Made by a program: the position numbers and the translations under genes. From RUG705 sp934101175 (GTDB lineage Bacteria > Bacillota_I > Bacilli_A > RF39 > UBA660), in NCBI GenBank assembly GCA_934101175.1, contig CAKOQC010000001.1, forward strand, positions 124,001 through 188,000: 64,000 nt of DNA, read 5' to 3'. Positions 7,904 to 15,762 of the stretch are shown piece by piece. Under the pieces are notes generated by a model. It did not search any database, was not told where the DNA came from, and worked only from the letters and a program-made list of their open reading frames with translations. The number at the start of each line of letters is the position of its first letter. Within the stretch, counting starts at the first letter, position 1.

Positions 7904-8509
7904 ATGTATCAAAAATACATCAAAAGACTATTAGATATTATATTGTCATTAATAGCTATTATTATAACATTACCCATCTTTTTGATAGTAGGTATTCTTG
8001 TTCTAATATTTTTAGGTAAGCCTGCTATCTTTAGACAAAAACGTCCTGGTAAAAACGAAAAAGTCTTTACTATGTACAAGTTTAGAACAATGTCTAATAA
8101 AAAAGATAAAGACGGCAACCTATTACCAAATGAATTAAGAATTACAAAATTTGGTAGCTTTTTAAGAAAAACTAGTCTTGATGAAATACCAGAGTTTATT
8201 AATATCTTAAAAGGTGATATGTCATTTGTGGGTCCAAGGCCTTTAAGAGTAGATTACCTACCACTATATAATAAAGAACAAAGGCATCGCCATGATATAA
8301 GGCCTGGATTGACTGGACTTGCACAGGTAAGTGGAAGAAATAATATAACATGGTCAGAAAAATTTAAGTATGACTTAGATTATATAAGTAATATAACATT
8401 TTTAAATGATTTAAAAATAATACTATTAACTATTGAAAAAGTAGTGCTAAGAAAAGATATATATAGTAATAATAAAGAGTTTTCTGAAAAATTTACAGGT
8501 GATAATTAA
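7904..8509 (+). CDS. Initiating phosphosugar transferase (PglC/WcaJ family)
   Basis: Monotopic membrane enzyme of 201 aa that transfers a sugar phosphate from a UDP-sugar onto undecaprenyl phosphate, starting the repeat unit. One hydrophobic re-entrant helix (about 12-37) is followed by the soluble core: KRPGKNEKVFTMYKFRTM, the catalytic Asp-Glu pair (D93-E94 in TSLDEIPEF), VGPRP (109-113) and RPGLTGLAQVSGR. This is the short PglC-like form without the extra membrane domains of WbaP/WcaJ. Its position after the dehydratase and aminotransferase suggests the diamino sugar is the first sugar loaded. Confidence 0.92.
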   Translation: MYQKYIKRLLDIILSLIAIIITLPIFLIVGILVLIFLGKPAIFRQKRPGKNEKVFTMYKFRTMSNKKDKDGNLLPNELRITKFGSFLRKTSLDEIPEFINILKGDMSFVGPRPLRVDYLPLYNKEQRHRHDIRPGLTGLAQVSGRNNITWSEKFKYDLDYISNITFLNDLKIILLTIEKVVLRKDIYSNNKEFSEKFTGDN

Positions 8510-9045
8510 TGAGTATTAACAAAGAAAAAATTACAATAAGAAAGTTTGAAGAAAAAGATATACCAAATAAAGTAAAATGGATAAATGACAACAATAATAA
8601 TAGTTATCTGCATTATAACTTACCTTTAACAATAGAAGAAACAACAAATTGGTATAAAAATATAAAAAGCACGCAAAGTAGATATGATGCAATCATTGAA
8701 TATAAGAACATACCAGTAGGAGTAATAGGTCTAATAAATATAGATAAATGTAAAGGTGAATATTATATAACACTTGGAGAGTGTAATTATAAGAGAAAAG
8801 GTATAAGTTATATAGCTTCAAAAAAAATAATTAATTATGGTTTTTCAGAACTAGGATTAAATAAAATATGGTTATGTGTAGATTCAGATAATATTGCAGC
8901 TAGAAATTTATATGAAAAGTTAGGGTTTAAACTAGAAGGAATTTTAAGAAAAGATATATATTTTAAAGGAAAAATGATAGATCGTTGTATGTATGGAATT
9001 ATTAAAGAGGAATGGAGCGAGACGAATGAATATATTAATAACTAG
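8509..9045 (+). CDS. GNAT N-acetyltransferase, probable sugar 4-amino acetylase
   Basis: 178 aa; the start ATG shares one base with the previous stop (TAATG). It has the GNAT fold marks: ITIRKFEEKDIPNKVKWIND at the N-terminus, the acetyl-CoA loop region YKRKGISYIASKKI, and the ending NIAARNLYEKLGFKLEGILR, close to RimJ/PseH-type enzymes. In Campylobacter the equivalent step (PglD) uses a left-handed beta-helix enzyme, while PseH-type pathways use GNAT, so this is a plausible substitute that acetylates the 4-amino group. That role rests on gene order only. Confidence 0.8.
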   Translation: MSINKEKITIRKFEEKDIPNKVKWINDNNNNSYLHYNLPLTIEETTNWYKNIKSTQSRYDAIIEYKNIPVGVIGLINIDKCKGEYYITLGECNYKRKGISYIASKKIINYGFSELGLNKIWLCVDSDNIAARNLYEKLGFKLEGILRKDIYFKGKMIDRCMYGIIKEEWSETNEYINN

Positions 9046-9988
9046 TGCAGGTAGCAGAAATAAACTAGTACAATATTTTAAAAAAGAACTCAAAAATAAC
9101 GGAAGAGTCATAGCAACCGATATGAGTAATTTAGCCCCAGCATTATATGATGCAGATAAATTCTATCTAGTGCCAAGAATAGACCATGAAGATTATATAG
9201 ATACACTGTTAACTATTTGTAAAAAAGAAAAAATAGATTGCATATTTGCATTAATTGATCCTGAACTATCACTGATAGCAAAAAATAAAAATAAATTTTT
9301 AGAAATAGGAGTTAAGCCGTTAATATCAAATTACAATGCCGTAGAACTAGCGTTTAATAAATATGAGATGTATAAGTATTTGACAGGGAAAAATATTAAA
9401 ACACCAAAAACATACATATGCAAAGAAGAGTTTTATAATGACTTAAAAAAATCAATAATTACATTTCCAGTATTTGTGAAACCAATTACTGGAAGTGCAA
9501 GTATAAATATTTCTAAAGTGAATTCGATAGAAGAAATTGAACTATTATTTTCATTATATGATGACTTGATTATACAAGAGTATATGGATGGTCAAGAAAT
9601 TGGAGCGGACGTATATATAGATCCAATTTCCAAAAAAGTTGTATCTATATTTACAAAAGAAAAAATTAAAATGAGAGCTGGTGAAACAGACAAGTCTAGA
9701 TCATTCAAAGATGATAAATTATTTAATTTAATAACTACAGTGGTTGAGGAAATAGGTTATGAATACATGATAGACATGGACATTTTCAAAATAAATGATG
9801 AATATTATATTTCCGAAATAAACCCTAGATTTGGTGGCGGATATCCACATGCATATGAGTCTGGTGTTAATTTTCCAAAACTAATAATTAATTCTATGAA
9901 TGGTGTAGAAAATACGATAGAAATAGGTAATTATGAAGAAGAAATTTATATGATGAAATATAATGAAGTTAGAATAATTAAAAAGTAG
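9026..9988 (+). CDS. ATP-grasp ligase in polysaccharide cluster
   Basis: 320 aa, start at ATG 9026 (overlapping the acetyltransferase gene by 20 bases; GGAGCGAG upstream). N-terminal Rossmann-like preATP-grasp part (MNILITSAGSRNKLVQYF), then the ATP-grasp core: FPVFVKPITGSASINISKV, IIQEYMDGQEIGADVYID, and the metal site EINPRFGGGYPHAYESG. It resembles carbamoyl-phosphate-synthase-like ligases that join an amino acid or acyl group to an amine. Inside this operon it may attach a small acid or amino acid to the amino sugar. Substrate unknown. Confidence 0.8.
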   Translation: MNILITSAGSRNKLVQYFKKELKNNGRVIATDMSNLAPALYDADKFYLVPRIDHEDYIDTLLTICKKEKIDCIFALIDPELSLIAKNKNKFLEIGVKPLISNYNAVELAFNKYEMYKYLTGKNIKTPKTYICKEEFYNDLKKSIITFPVFVKPITGSASINISKVNSIEEIELLFSLYDDLIIQEYMDGQEIGADVYIDPISKKVVSIFTKEKIKMRAGETDKSRSFKDDKLFNLITTVVEEIGYEYMIDMDIFKINDEYYISEINPRFGGGYPHAYESGVNFPKLIINSMNGVENTIEIGNYEEEIYMMKYNEVRIIKK

Positions 9989-9997
9989 GTGGTCACT

Positions 9998-11131
9998 TTG
10001 AAAAAAGTGTTATTTGTTGCAACAGTAACTAGCCATATTAAAAGATTTCATGAACCATATTTAAAAATATTAAAAGAAGCAGGATATAAAACATACGTGG
10101 CTGCTAAAAACAATTTAAAAGCAAATGAAAAAATTGCTTTCTGCGATGAATATATAGAATTACCAATTGAAAGAAGTCCATTTAAAATTAAAAACATACG
10201 AGCAATAAAAAAATTAAAAAAAGTAATTGAAAAAGAAAAATTTGATTTAATTCATTGCCATACACCAGTAGGAGCAGTTGTAACAAGAATAGCAGCTAAA
10301 AAAGCCAGAAAAAAATATGGAACTAGAGTAATCTACACTGCACATGGATTTCATTTTTATAAAGGCGCACCAATAATTAACTGGTTATTGTTTTATCCGG
10401 TGGAAAAGTATTTAGCAAAATATACAGATACTTTAATAACTATTAACAAAGAAGATTATAAATTAGCAAAAAAAAGATTTAATAAAAGATGTAAAAACAT
10501 AGAATATGTTCCAGGTGTCGGAATAGATGTTAAAAAGTTTAATACTTCTTTACCAGAAAAAGAAAAAAATGAATTAAGAAAATCACTAGGACTTAATAAA
10601 AACGATTGCATTCTGATATGCATAGCAAGATTAGATAAAAATAAAAACCAAGGTTTTCTTATCAGCGTTATGAAAGAAATAACAAGTAAAATTAATAATA
10701 TTCATTTATTACTAGTTGGACCGGATGAACTTAATGGATATTATCAAAGTATAGTTAAAAAGTATAATTTAAATAATAACATTCATTTTTTAGGAAAAAG
10801 AGATGATATCCCACAGCTATTATCAATCAGTGATATAGTAGTATCAGCAAGCAAGAGAGAAGGATTGCCCGTTAATATTATGGAAGCATTTGCTAGTGGA
10901 AAGCCCGTAGTAGCATTAAATTGTCGTGGTATGGAAGACTTGATCGAAGAGAAAAAAAATGGTTTTATTATTAAATCATATGATGTCAATGCATTTGGTA
11001 ATTATATTAAAGACATATATAATGATATTGGTTTATCAAAAAAAATTCGTGATAATAATTTTGTGAAAATTAAAAAATATGATATTAAAAACATACAAAA
11101 AACAATGTTAAAAATTTATAATATGAGGTGA
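9998..11131 (+). CDS. GT4 family glycosyltransferase
   Basis: 377 aa retaining glycosyltransferase with a GT-B fold. The start TTG at 9998 is preferred since AGGTGG lies 5 bases before it; a GTG 9 bases earlier would overlap the ribosome site. N-terminal acceptor domain contains LIHCHTPVGAVVTRIAA and VIYTAHGFHFYKG, close to EpsD/PglA-like enzymes. The donor domain has CIARLDKNKNQGFLI and the E-x7-E motif in SKREGLPVNIMEAFASGKPVV. It probably adds the second sugar to the lipid-linked primer on the cytoplasmic face. Six bases separate it from the next transferase. Confidence 0.9.
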   Translation: MKKVLFVATVTSHIKRFHEPYLKILKEAGYKTYVAAKNNLKANEKIAFCDEYIELPIERSPFKIKNIRAIKKLKKVIEKEKFDLIHCHTPVGAVVTRIAAKKARKKYGTRVIYTAHGFHFYKGAPIINWLLFYPVEKYLAKYTDTLITINKEDYKLAKKRFNKRCKNIEYVPGVGIDVKKFNTSLPEKEKNELRKSLGLNKNDCILICIARLDKNKNQGFLISVMKEITSKINNIHLLLVGPDELNGYYQSIVKKYNLNNNIHFLGKRDDIPQLLSISDIVVSASKREGLPVNIMEAFASGKPVVALNCRGMEDLIEEKKNGFIIKSYDVNAFGNYIKDIYNDIGLSKKIRDNNFVKIKKYDIKNIQKTMLKIYNMR

Positions 11132-11136
11132 ATTAA

Positions 11137-12177
11137 ATGGCAAAAAAAAAGGTATTATATTTAGTAGGCAGTAACAAGTTTTCAGGTGCTGAAAATGTTG
11201 TTTGCACTATTATTAACAACGTAAATAATAACATTGATTCATTATATTGCTGTCCTAAAGGACCAATTGAAGAGCAACTCAAAATTAGAAAAATAAAATA
11301 TAAATTAATTAATAAATTAAATTATAGTTGCCTTAAAAAAATTGTAAATGAATATAATCCGGATTATATTCACGCACATGATTATCGAGCAACATTTTAT
11401 GCTTCTTTCTTTTATAAAAAATGCAAAATTATAGCTCATATACACGTCAATAATCCTGTAATGACCAAAAAAAATTTTTATTCAGTATTTTTTAATTACA
11501 TTTTTAAAAAAGTTAATAATATTATTTGGGTTTCTGATAGTGCGTTAGATAATTATTATTATAGAAAAAAAGTAATAAGTAAAAGTCAAGTTATATATAA
11601 TGTAATTGACTCAAATTATATTAAAAAACGTTCGCAAGAATATAGTTGTAAAGAAAAATATGATTTAGTTTTTATAGGAAGATTGTCGACTCAAAAAAAT
11701 CCCGAAAGGCTCGTCGAATTAGTTGAATTAATAAAACAGAATAAAACAAGTATCAAACTTGCAATAGTTGGAGATGGAGAAAAAAAAGAAGAGATTATTA
11801 ATCTTATAAAAGAAAAAAAATTATCTAAAAATATTAAAATATTTGGATTTCAAGACAACCCGTATCCAATATTAAATAATTCACAACTATTAATACTTAC
11901 TTCGCGTTGGGAAGGCACACCTATGGTTGCTTTAGAAGCACAAGCGTTAGGAAAACCAATAATTAGCACACCAGTAGATGGAATGAAAAAAATTATAAAA
12001 AATGATTATAATGGGTATTTATCAGAAAATAATGTAGATTTAGTAAATCATGTTATATCATATTTAGATGAAAAAACCTATTTAAATTTATCCAAAAATA
12101 TAAAAGAAAATTTTAGAAAAATAAACAATGAAAAAGAATACTATAAAAAAATAAGCAATTTATATATAAATAAGTAA
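11137..12177 (+). CDS. GT4 family glycosyltransferase
   Basis: 346 aa GT-B enzyme. KKVLYLVGSNKFSGAENVV at the N-terminus is the classic GGAE-type acceptor loop, IAHIHVNNP is in the N-domain, and VFIGRLSTQKNPERLVEL and TSRWEGTPMVALEAQALGKP carry the donor-binding E-x7-E. It likely extends the repeat unit by one sugar. From about here to 17.96 kb the DNA is richer in A runs and appears to use TTA over CTA for leucine more than the flanking genes do, which suggests a separately acquired stretch (visual impression, not computed). Confidence 0.88.
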   Translation: MAKKKVLYLVGSNKFSGAENVVCTIINNVNNNIDSLYCCPKGPIEEQLKIRKIKYKLINKLNYSCLKKIVNEYNPDYIHAHDYRATFYASFFYKKCKIIAHIHVNNPVMTKKNFYSVFFNYIFKKVNNIIWVSDSALDNYYYRKKVISKSQVIYNVIDSNYIKKRSQEYSCKEKYDLVFIGRLSTQKNPERLVELVELIKQNKTSIKLAIVGDGEKKEEIINLIKEKKLSKNIKIFGFQDNPYPILNNSQLLILTSRWEGTPMVALEAQALGKPIISTPVDGMKKIIKNDYNGYLSENNVDLVNHVISYLDEKTYLNLSKNIKENFRKINNEKEYYKKISNLYINK

Positions 12178-12195
12178 ATAAGCGAGGATGATCCC

Positions 12196-13551
12196 ATGTT
12201 AGAAATTGCAATTATATTGATATTGAGTATTTGTTATATTATTACACTTATTCCGTATATAAAAATCAAAGAAAAAAAAATATCCAATAATTTATTAAAT
12301 GCTTCCACATTAGTTTTTATTATTTTATATGGATTATTATTTCCAATAAATTACTATTTAAGTTTATTAGGATTTAATTCTATAGGAAACATTTCAACTT
12401 ATATAAATTATGATGCAATTGATTTTTTAAAATACTATCTTGCTATATTTTGTGTTACACATGCTTTTTTATTTATAATCAAACATAAAAAAGAAATTAA
12501 ATTATTTGAAGAAAATAATGACAAGAAAGATGACAACATGTCTGCTATAAAAATTACAACATATATTTTATTTATAATAGGCGTCATTTCAAATTACTTA
12601 TATTTAAAAGCATATGGAGGATATTTTAATTATCTTAATTATTCAGGCTTATTAAGAGCAGGAATAAACGTTATCGATAATAAATATTCATTTATCTATC
12701 CTTTCAGAGAGTGTATAATGTTCTCATCATATTTATTTATATTGCTGTTTAAAAATAACAAAAAGAGTATCTTTACGTTTTGTTTAATGATAACTTCTAT
12801 AATTTTATCATTAAGTATATTATATGCGAATAAAGGAAGATTAGGCTTCGCAATATATGGATTATTAATTTTTTTAGCTATGTTTAACAAGAAGTATAAT
12901 AAATATCTAGGTATAAAAAGTATTTATAAAATTATAGCAATTGCTACTATAGGGGCGATTTTCATAACTATTATAGGAACAAAAATGGGAAGAAATAGCG
13001 ATACATCATTTATATATTTAATTAATAATGAAATATCTTTTGTTTTTTTAAATTTTAAAAAAATTGTAGATTATTTGAGTATGTTTAATTATAGATTTTT
13101 TATTGATATTATTTTATTTCCAATTTATCTTTTACCATCTAGCATTTGGAGTTCGAAATTAAATATTGTAACAAGTAGCACTATAAATACCATTGCATGG
13201 TATGGAAGTGCTAAGGGAGTAAATGGTGTATATGGAGAAATGCCAATTGATTTTGTTACTTTATCTTATATGCAATTTGGATATATTGGAATAATTATAC
13301 TTCCTATGTTTTATGCACTATTTTATCATAAATTATTTAATATACCAAAGTTAATCAAAAATAAAGAGATATCGCAATTTATTAAATATTATATTTTAAT
13401 TTCAATTGGAATTCGTTCTCTAGCGTATTCTGATCCATATTTAATAATAAAAACAAGTTTTGGATTTATTATGTTTGTTATATTGTATTTATTTGTCAAT
13501 ACAATTAAAACAAATAAAGCAAATAAAACTTTTAGTAGGAGAAATGTATAG
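12196..13551 (+). CDS. Wzy-like oligosaccharide repeat-unit polymerase
   Basis: 451-aa integral membrane protein with roughly ten to twelve hydrophobic helices and a long loop around residues 260-350 (IIGTKMGRNSDTSFIYLIN ... YGSAKGVNGVYGEMPIDF). Such topology and its place between glycosyltransferases and a flippase are the normal signature of Wzy/EpsG-type polymerases, whose primary sequences are very variable. Start is ATG 12196 with an AGCGAGGATG upstream region. The call rests mainly on topology and context. Confidence 0.75.
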   Translation: MLEIAIILILSICYIITLIPYIKIKEKKISNNLLNASTLVFIILYGLLFPINYYLSLLGFNSIGNISTYINYDAIDFLKYYLAIFCVTHAFLFIIKHKKEIKLFEENNDKKDDNMSAIKITTYILFIIGVISNYLYLKAYGGYFNYLNYSGLLRAGINVIDNKYSFIYPFRECIMFSSYLFILLFKNNKKSIFTFCLMITSIILSLSILYANKGRLGFAIYGLLIFLAMFNKKYNKYLGIKSIYKIIAIATIGAIFITIIGTKMGRNSDTSFIYLINNEISFVFLNFKKIVDYLSMFNYRFFIDIILFPIYLLPSSIWSSKLNIVTSSTINTIAWYGSAKGVNGVYGEMPIDFVTLSYMQFGYIGIIILPMFYALFYHKLFNIPKLIKNKEISQFIKYYILISIGIRSLAYSDPYLIIKTSFGFIMFVILYLFVNTIKTNKANKTFSRRNV

Positions 13552-13552
13552 T

Positions 13553-14350
13553 ATGATACCAAAAAAAATTCATTATTGTTGGTTTGGAGGGAAACCATTA
13601 CCAGAATTAGCAAAAAAATGTAAGCAAAGTTGGCAAAAATATTTCCCTGATTATGAAATAATCGAGTGGAATGAATCTAATTTTGATATTACGTTTAACG
13701 AATTTGCATATAAAGCTTATCAAGAAAAAAAATTTGCATTTTTTACAGATGTTGCACGCTTATATATAATACATCAAAATGGTGGAATATATTTTGATGT
13801 AGATGTTGAAGTTATTAAACCATTTGATAAAATTTTAAATAATAAATCTTTTTTTGGATTAGAATCAATAGGACATATAAATACTGGGCTGGGATTTGGT
13901 GCAGAAAAAGGAAATAAACTAATAAAAAAAATATTAGACGATTATAATAGACACGTATTTAATACATCAGACAAAGCCTTAAATGAACTATCATGTCCAA
14001 TTATTAACAGTGTTGTTATAAAAGAGAATGGTTTTAAATTAAATGGCAATTATGAATCAATAAACGGAAATACAATTTATCCGATTGATTATTTTAATCC
14101 TAAAGGTGGCTATGGAAATAATATCAATTTTACAAAGAATACATATTCTATTCATCATTACGATGGCTCATGGCTTTCAAAAGAAGAACGAAATCGTTCA
14201 AAATTATATAATTTTTTGACTTTAAAATTAGGAAAAAAATGTGGAAGGTTTTTCTACTATTCACTTTTTTCACCATATATTTTAATTTCAAGCATTAAAG
14301 AAATTGGTATTAAAAAAACAATAAATAAATTATGTTTTAAAAACAAGTAA
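13553..14350 (+). CDS. GT32-type glycosyltransferase (DXD, TcdA/TcdB-like sugar-binding family)
   Basis: 265 aa. Start at ATG 13553, where the product begins MIPKKIHYCWFGGKPLP, the family's standard N-terminus; AGGAG is 11 bases upstream, and an ATG at 13544 would sit too close to it. The nucleotide-sugar site is visible as FFTDVARLYIIHQNGGIYFD followed by VDVEVIKPFD, including the DXD. GT32 enzymes in capsule clusters transfer Gal, Man or Glc to the growing repeat. The gene starts 1 base after the Wzy stop, implying translational coupling. Sugar specificity cannot be read. Confidence 0.9.
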   Translation: MIPKKIHYCWFGGKPLPELAKKCKQSWQKYFPDYEIIEWNESNFDITFNEFAYKAYQEKKFAFFTDVARLYIIHQNGGIYFDVDVEVIKPFDKILNNKSFFGLESIGHINTGLGFGAEKGNKLIKKILDDYNRHVFNTSDKALNELSCPIINSVVIKENGFKLNGNYESINGNTIYPIDYFNPKGGYGNNINFTKNTYSIHHYDGSWLSKEERNRSKLYNFLTLKLGKKCGRFFYYSLFSPYILISSIKEIGIKKTINKLCFKNK

Positions 14351-14376
14351 AGTATTGCATAGAAAGGAAAAATTTT

Positions 14377-15759
14377 ATGAGGTATAAATATTTTTTAAAA
14401 AATTTTAGTATATTAACTGTTAGTACGCTTATAACAAAATTACTCTTATTTTTCATGCTTCCTTTCTACACAAACTTATTAACCATTGAAGAATATGGCA
14501 TTATTGATATAATATCAACAACTGTTCAACTTGCAATGCCAATTTTTACATTATGCATTTCTGAAGCAATTATACGATTTACACTAGAAAATGAGAATAA
14601 TGCTAAATTTACAATTAATGTTGCGTTAAAAGTTTTTATTAAAGGTTATTTATTAATTATTTTTTTATCTATTATATCATGTGTTTTTCTAAAAACAAAT
14701 TATGTTTACGTTATATTATTTAATCTATATTATATTTTCTTAACTTTAAGCAATATCTACACTTATTATTTGAAGGGGTTAGAAAAAATTAAAATAATTG
14801 GAATATCAAGTATAATAAGAGTGGTTATTTTGGTATCGTTAAACTGTCTGTTTTTAATATATTTTAAAATTGGAATAATAGGATACTATACAAGCGCAAT
14901 TATAAGTGAATTTATTAATGTTTTAATTTTAATATCATATAAGAATAAGTATTGTTCTTTAAATAATTTAAATAGTTTTAATAGTAACATTGAAAAAGAA
15001 ATGATAAACTATAGCAAACCTTTTGTTATTAATTCAATTAGTTGGTGGATTAACAATGCATCAGATAAATATATTATATTACTATTTTATGGCACAGGAT
15101 TAACCGGGATTTACTCTATATCATATAAAATACCTACAATAATTGAATTTGTTCAAAGTATTTTTTCGCAAGCATGGCAAATATCAGCAATAAAAGAATA
15201 TAAAAGTAAGGACTCAGTAGATTTTTTTTCAACAATGTATAATTGTTATAATATGATATTAGTTTTTGTTGTTTATTTTATATTATTATTTCTTAAAATA
15301 ATTGCTAAACTATTATTTGCTAAAGATTTTTATATTGCGTGGAAATATGTTCCATTTCTATTATTAGCAATATTGTTTGGTGCATTATCCGGTTTTTTAG
15401 GAACCATATATGCCGCTAATAAAGATTCAAAAATGTATGCAAAATCCACCATTATAGGTGCCACTTTAAATATTGCAATAAATTTTATATTAATACCATT
15501 TTGGGGGGCATATGGTGCAGCAATCGCAACCTTAATATCATATTTTATTGTATGGTTATTAAGATTATTATTAATGAAAAAATATATAGTATTGCATATT
15601 AATCATTTTTCTAATATGTTATCATATTTATGTCTCCTAATAATGTCAATTAGTATCATATTTTTAGATAATAATATTCAAATATATTTAAATTTAATGT
15701 TTGGCGCAATTCTATTTATAATAAACTATAAAAGTTTGTCTAATATAATTCGGAGGTAA
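14377..15759 (+). CDS. Wzx-like flippase (MATE/MOP superfamily)
   Basis: 460-aa membrane protein with about 12-14 helices. It begins RYKYFLKNFSILTVSTLITK, LLLFFMLPFYTNLLTIEEYG, which is the recognisable N-terminus of polysaccharide-export MOP transporters. SGFLGTIYAANKDSKMYAKS and GATLNIAINFILIPFWGAYG are other family stretches. It should move the lipid-linked repeat unit across the membrane for polymerisation by the Wzy-like protein two genes upstream. Ribosome site AGAAAGG. Confidence 0.9.
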   Translation: MRYKYFLKNFSILTVSTLITKLLLFFMLPFYTNLLTIEEYGIIDIISTTVQLAMPIFTLCISEAIIRFTLENENNAKFTINVALKVFIKGYLLIIFLSIISCVFLKTNYVYVILFNLYYIFLTLSNIYTYYLKGLEKIKIIGISSIIRVVILVSLNCLFLIYFKIGIIGYYTSAIISEFINVLILISYKNKYCSLNNLNSFNSNIEKEMINYSKPFVINSISWWINNASDKYIILLFYGTGLTGIYSISYKIPTIIEFVQSIFSQAWQISAIKEYKSKDSVDFFSTMYNCYNMILVFVVYFILLFLKIIAKLLFAKDFYIAWKYVPFLLLAILFGALSGFLGTIYAANKDSKMYAKSTIIGATLNIAINFILIPFWGAYGAAIATLISYFIVWLLRLLLMKKYIVLHINHFSNMLSYLCLLIMSISIIFLDNNIQIYLNLMFGAILFIINYKSLSNIIRR

Positions 15760-15762
15760 AAA

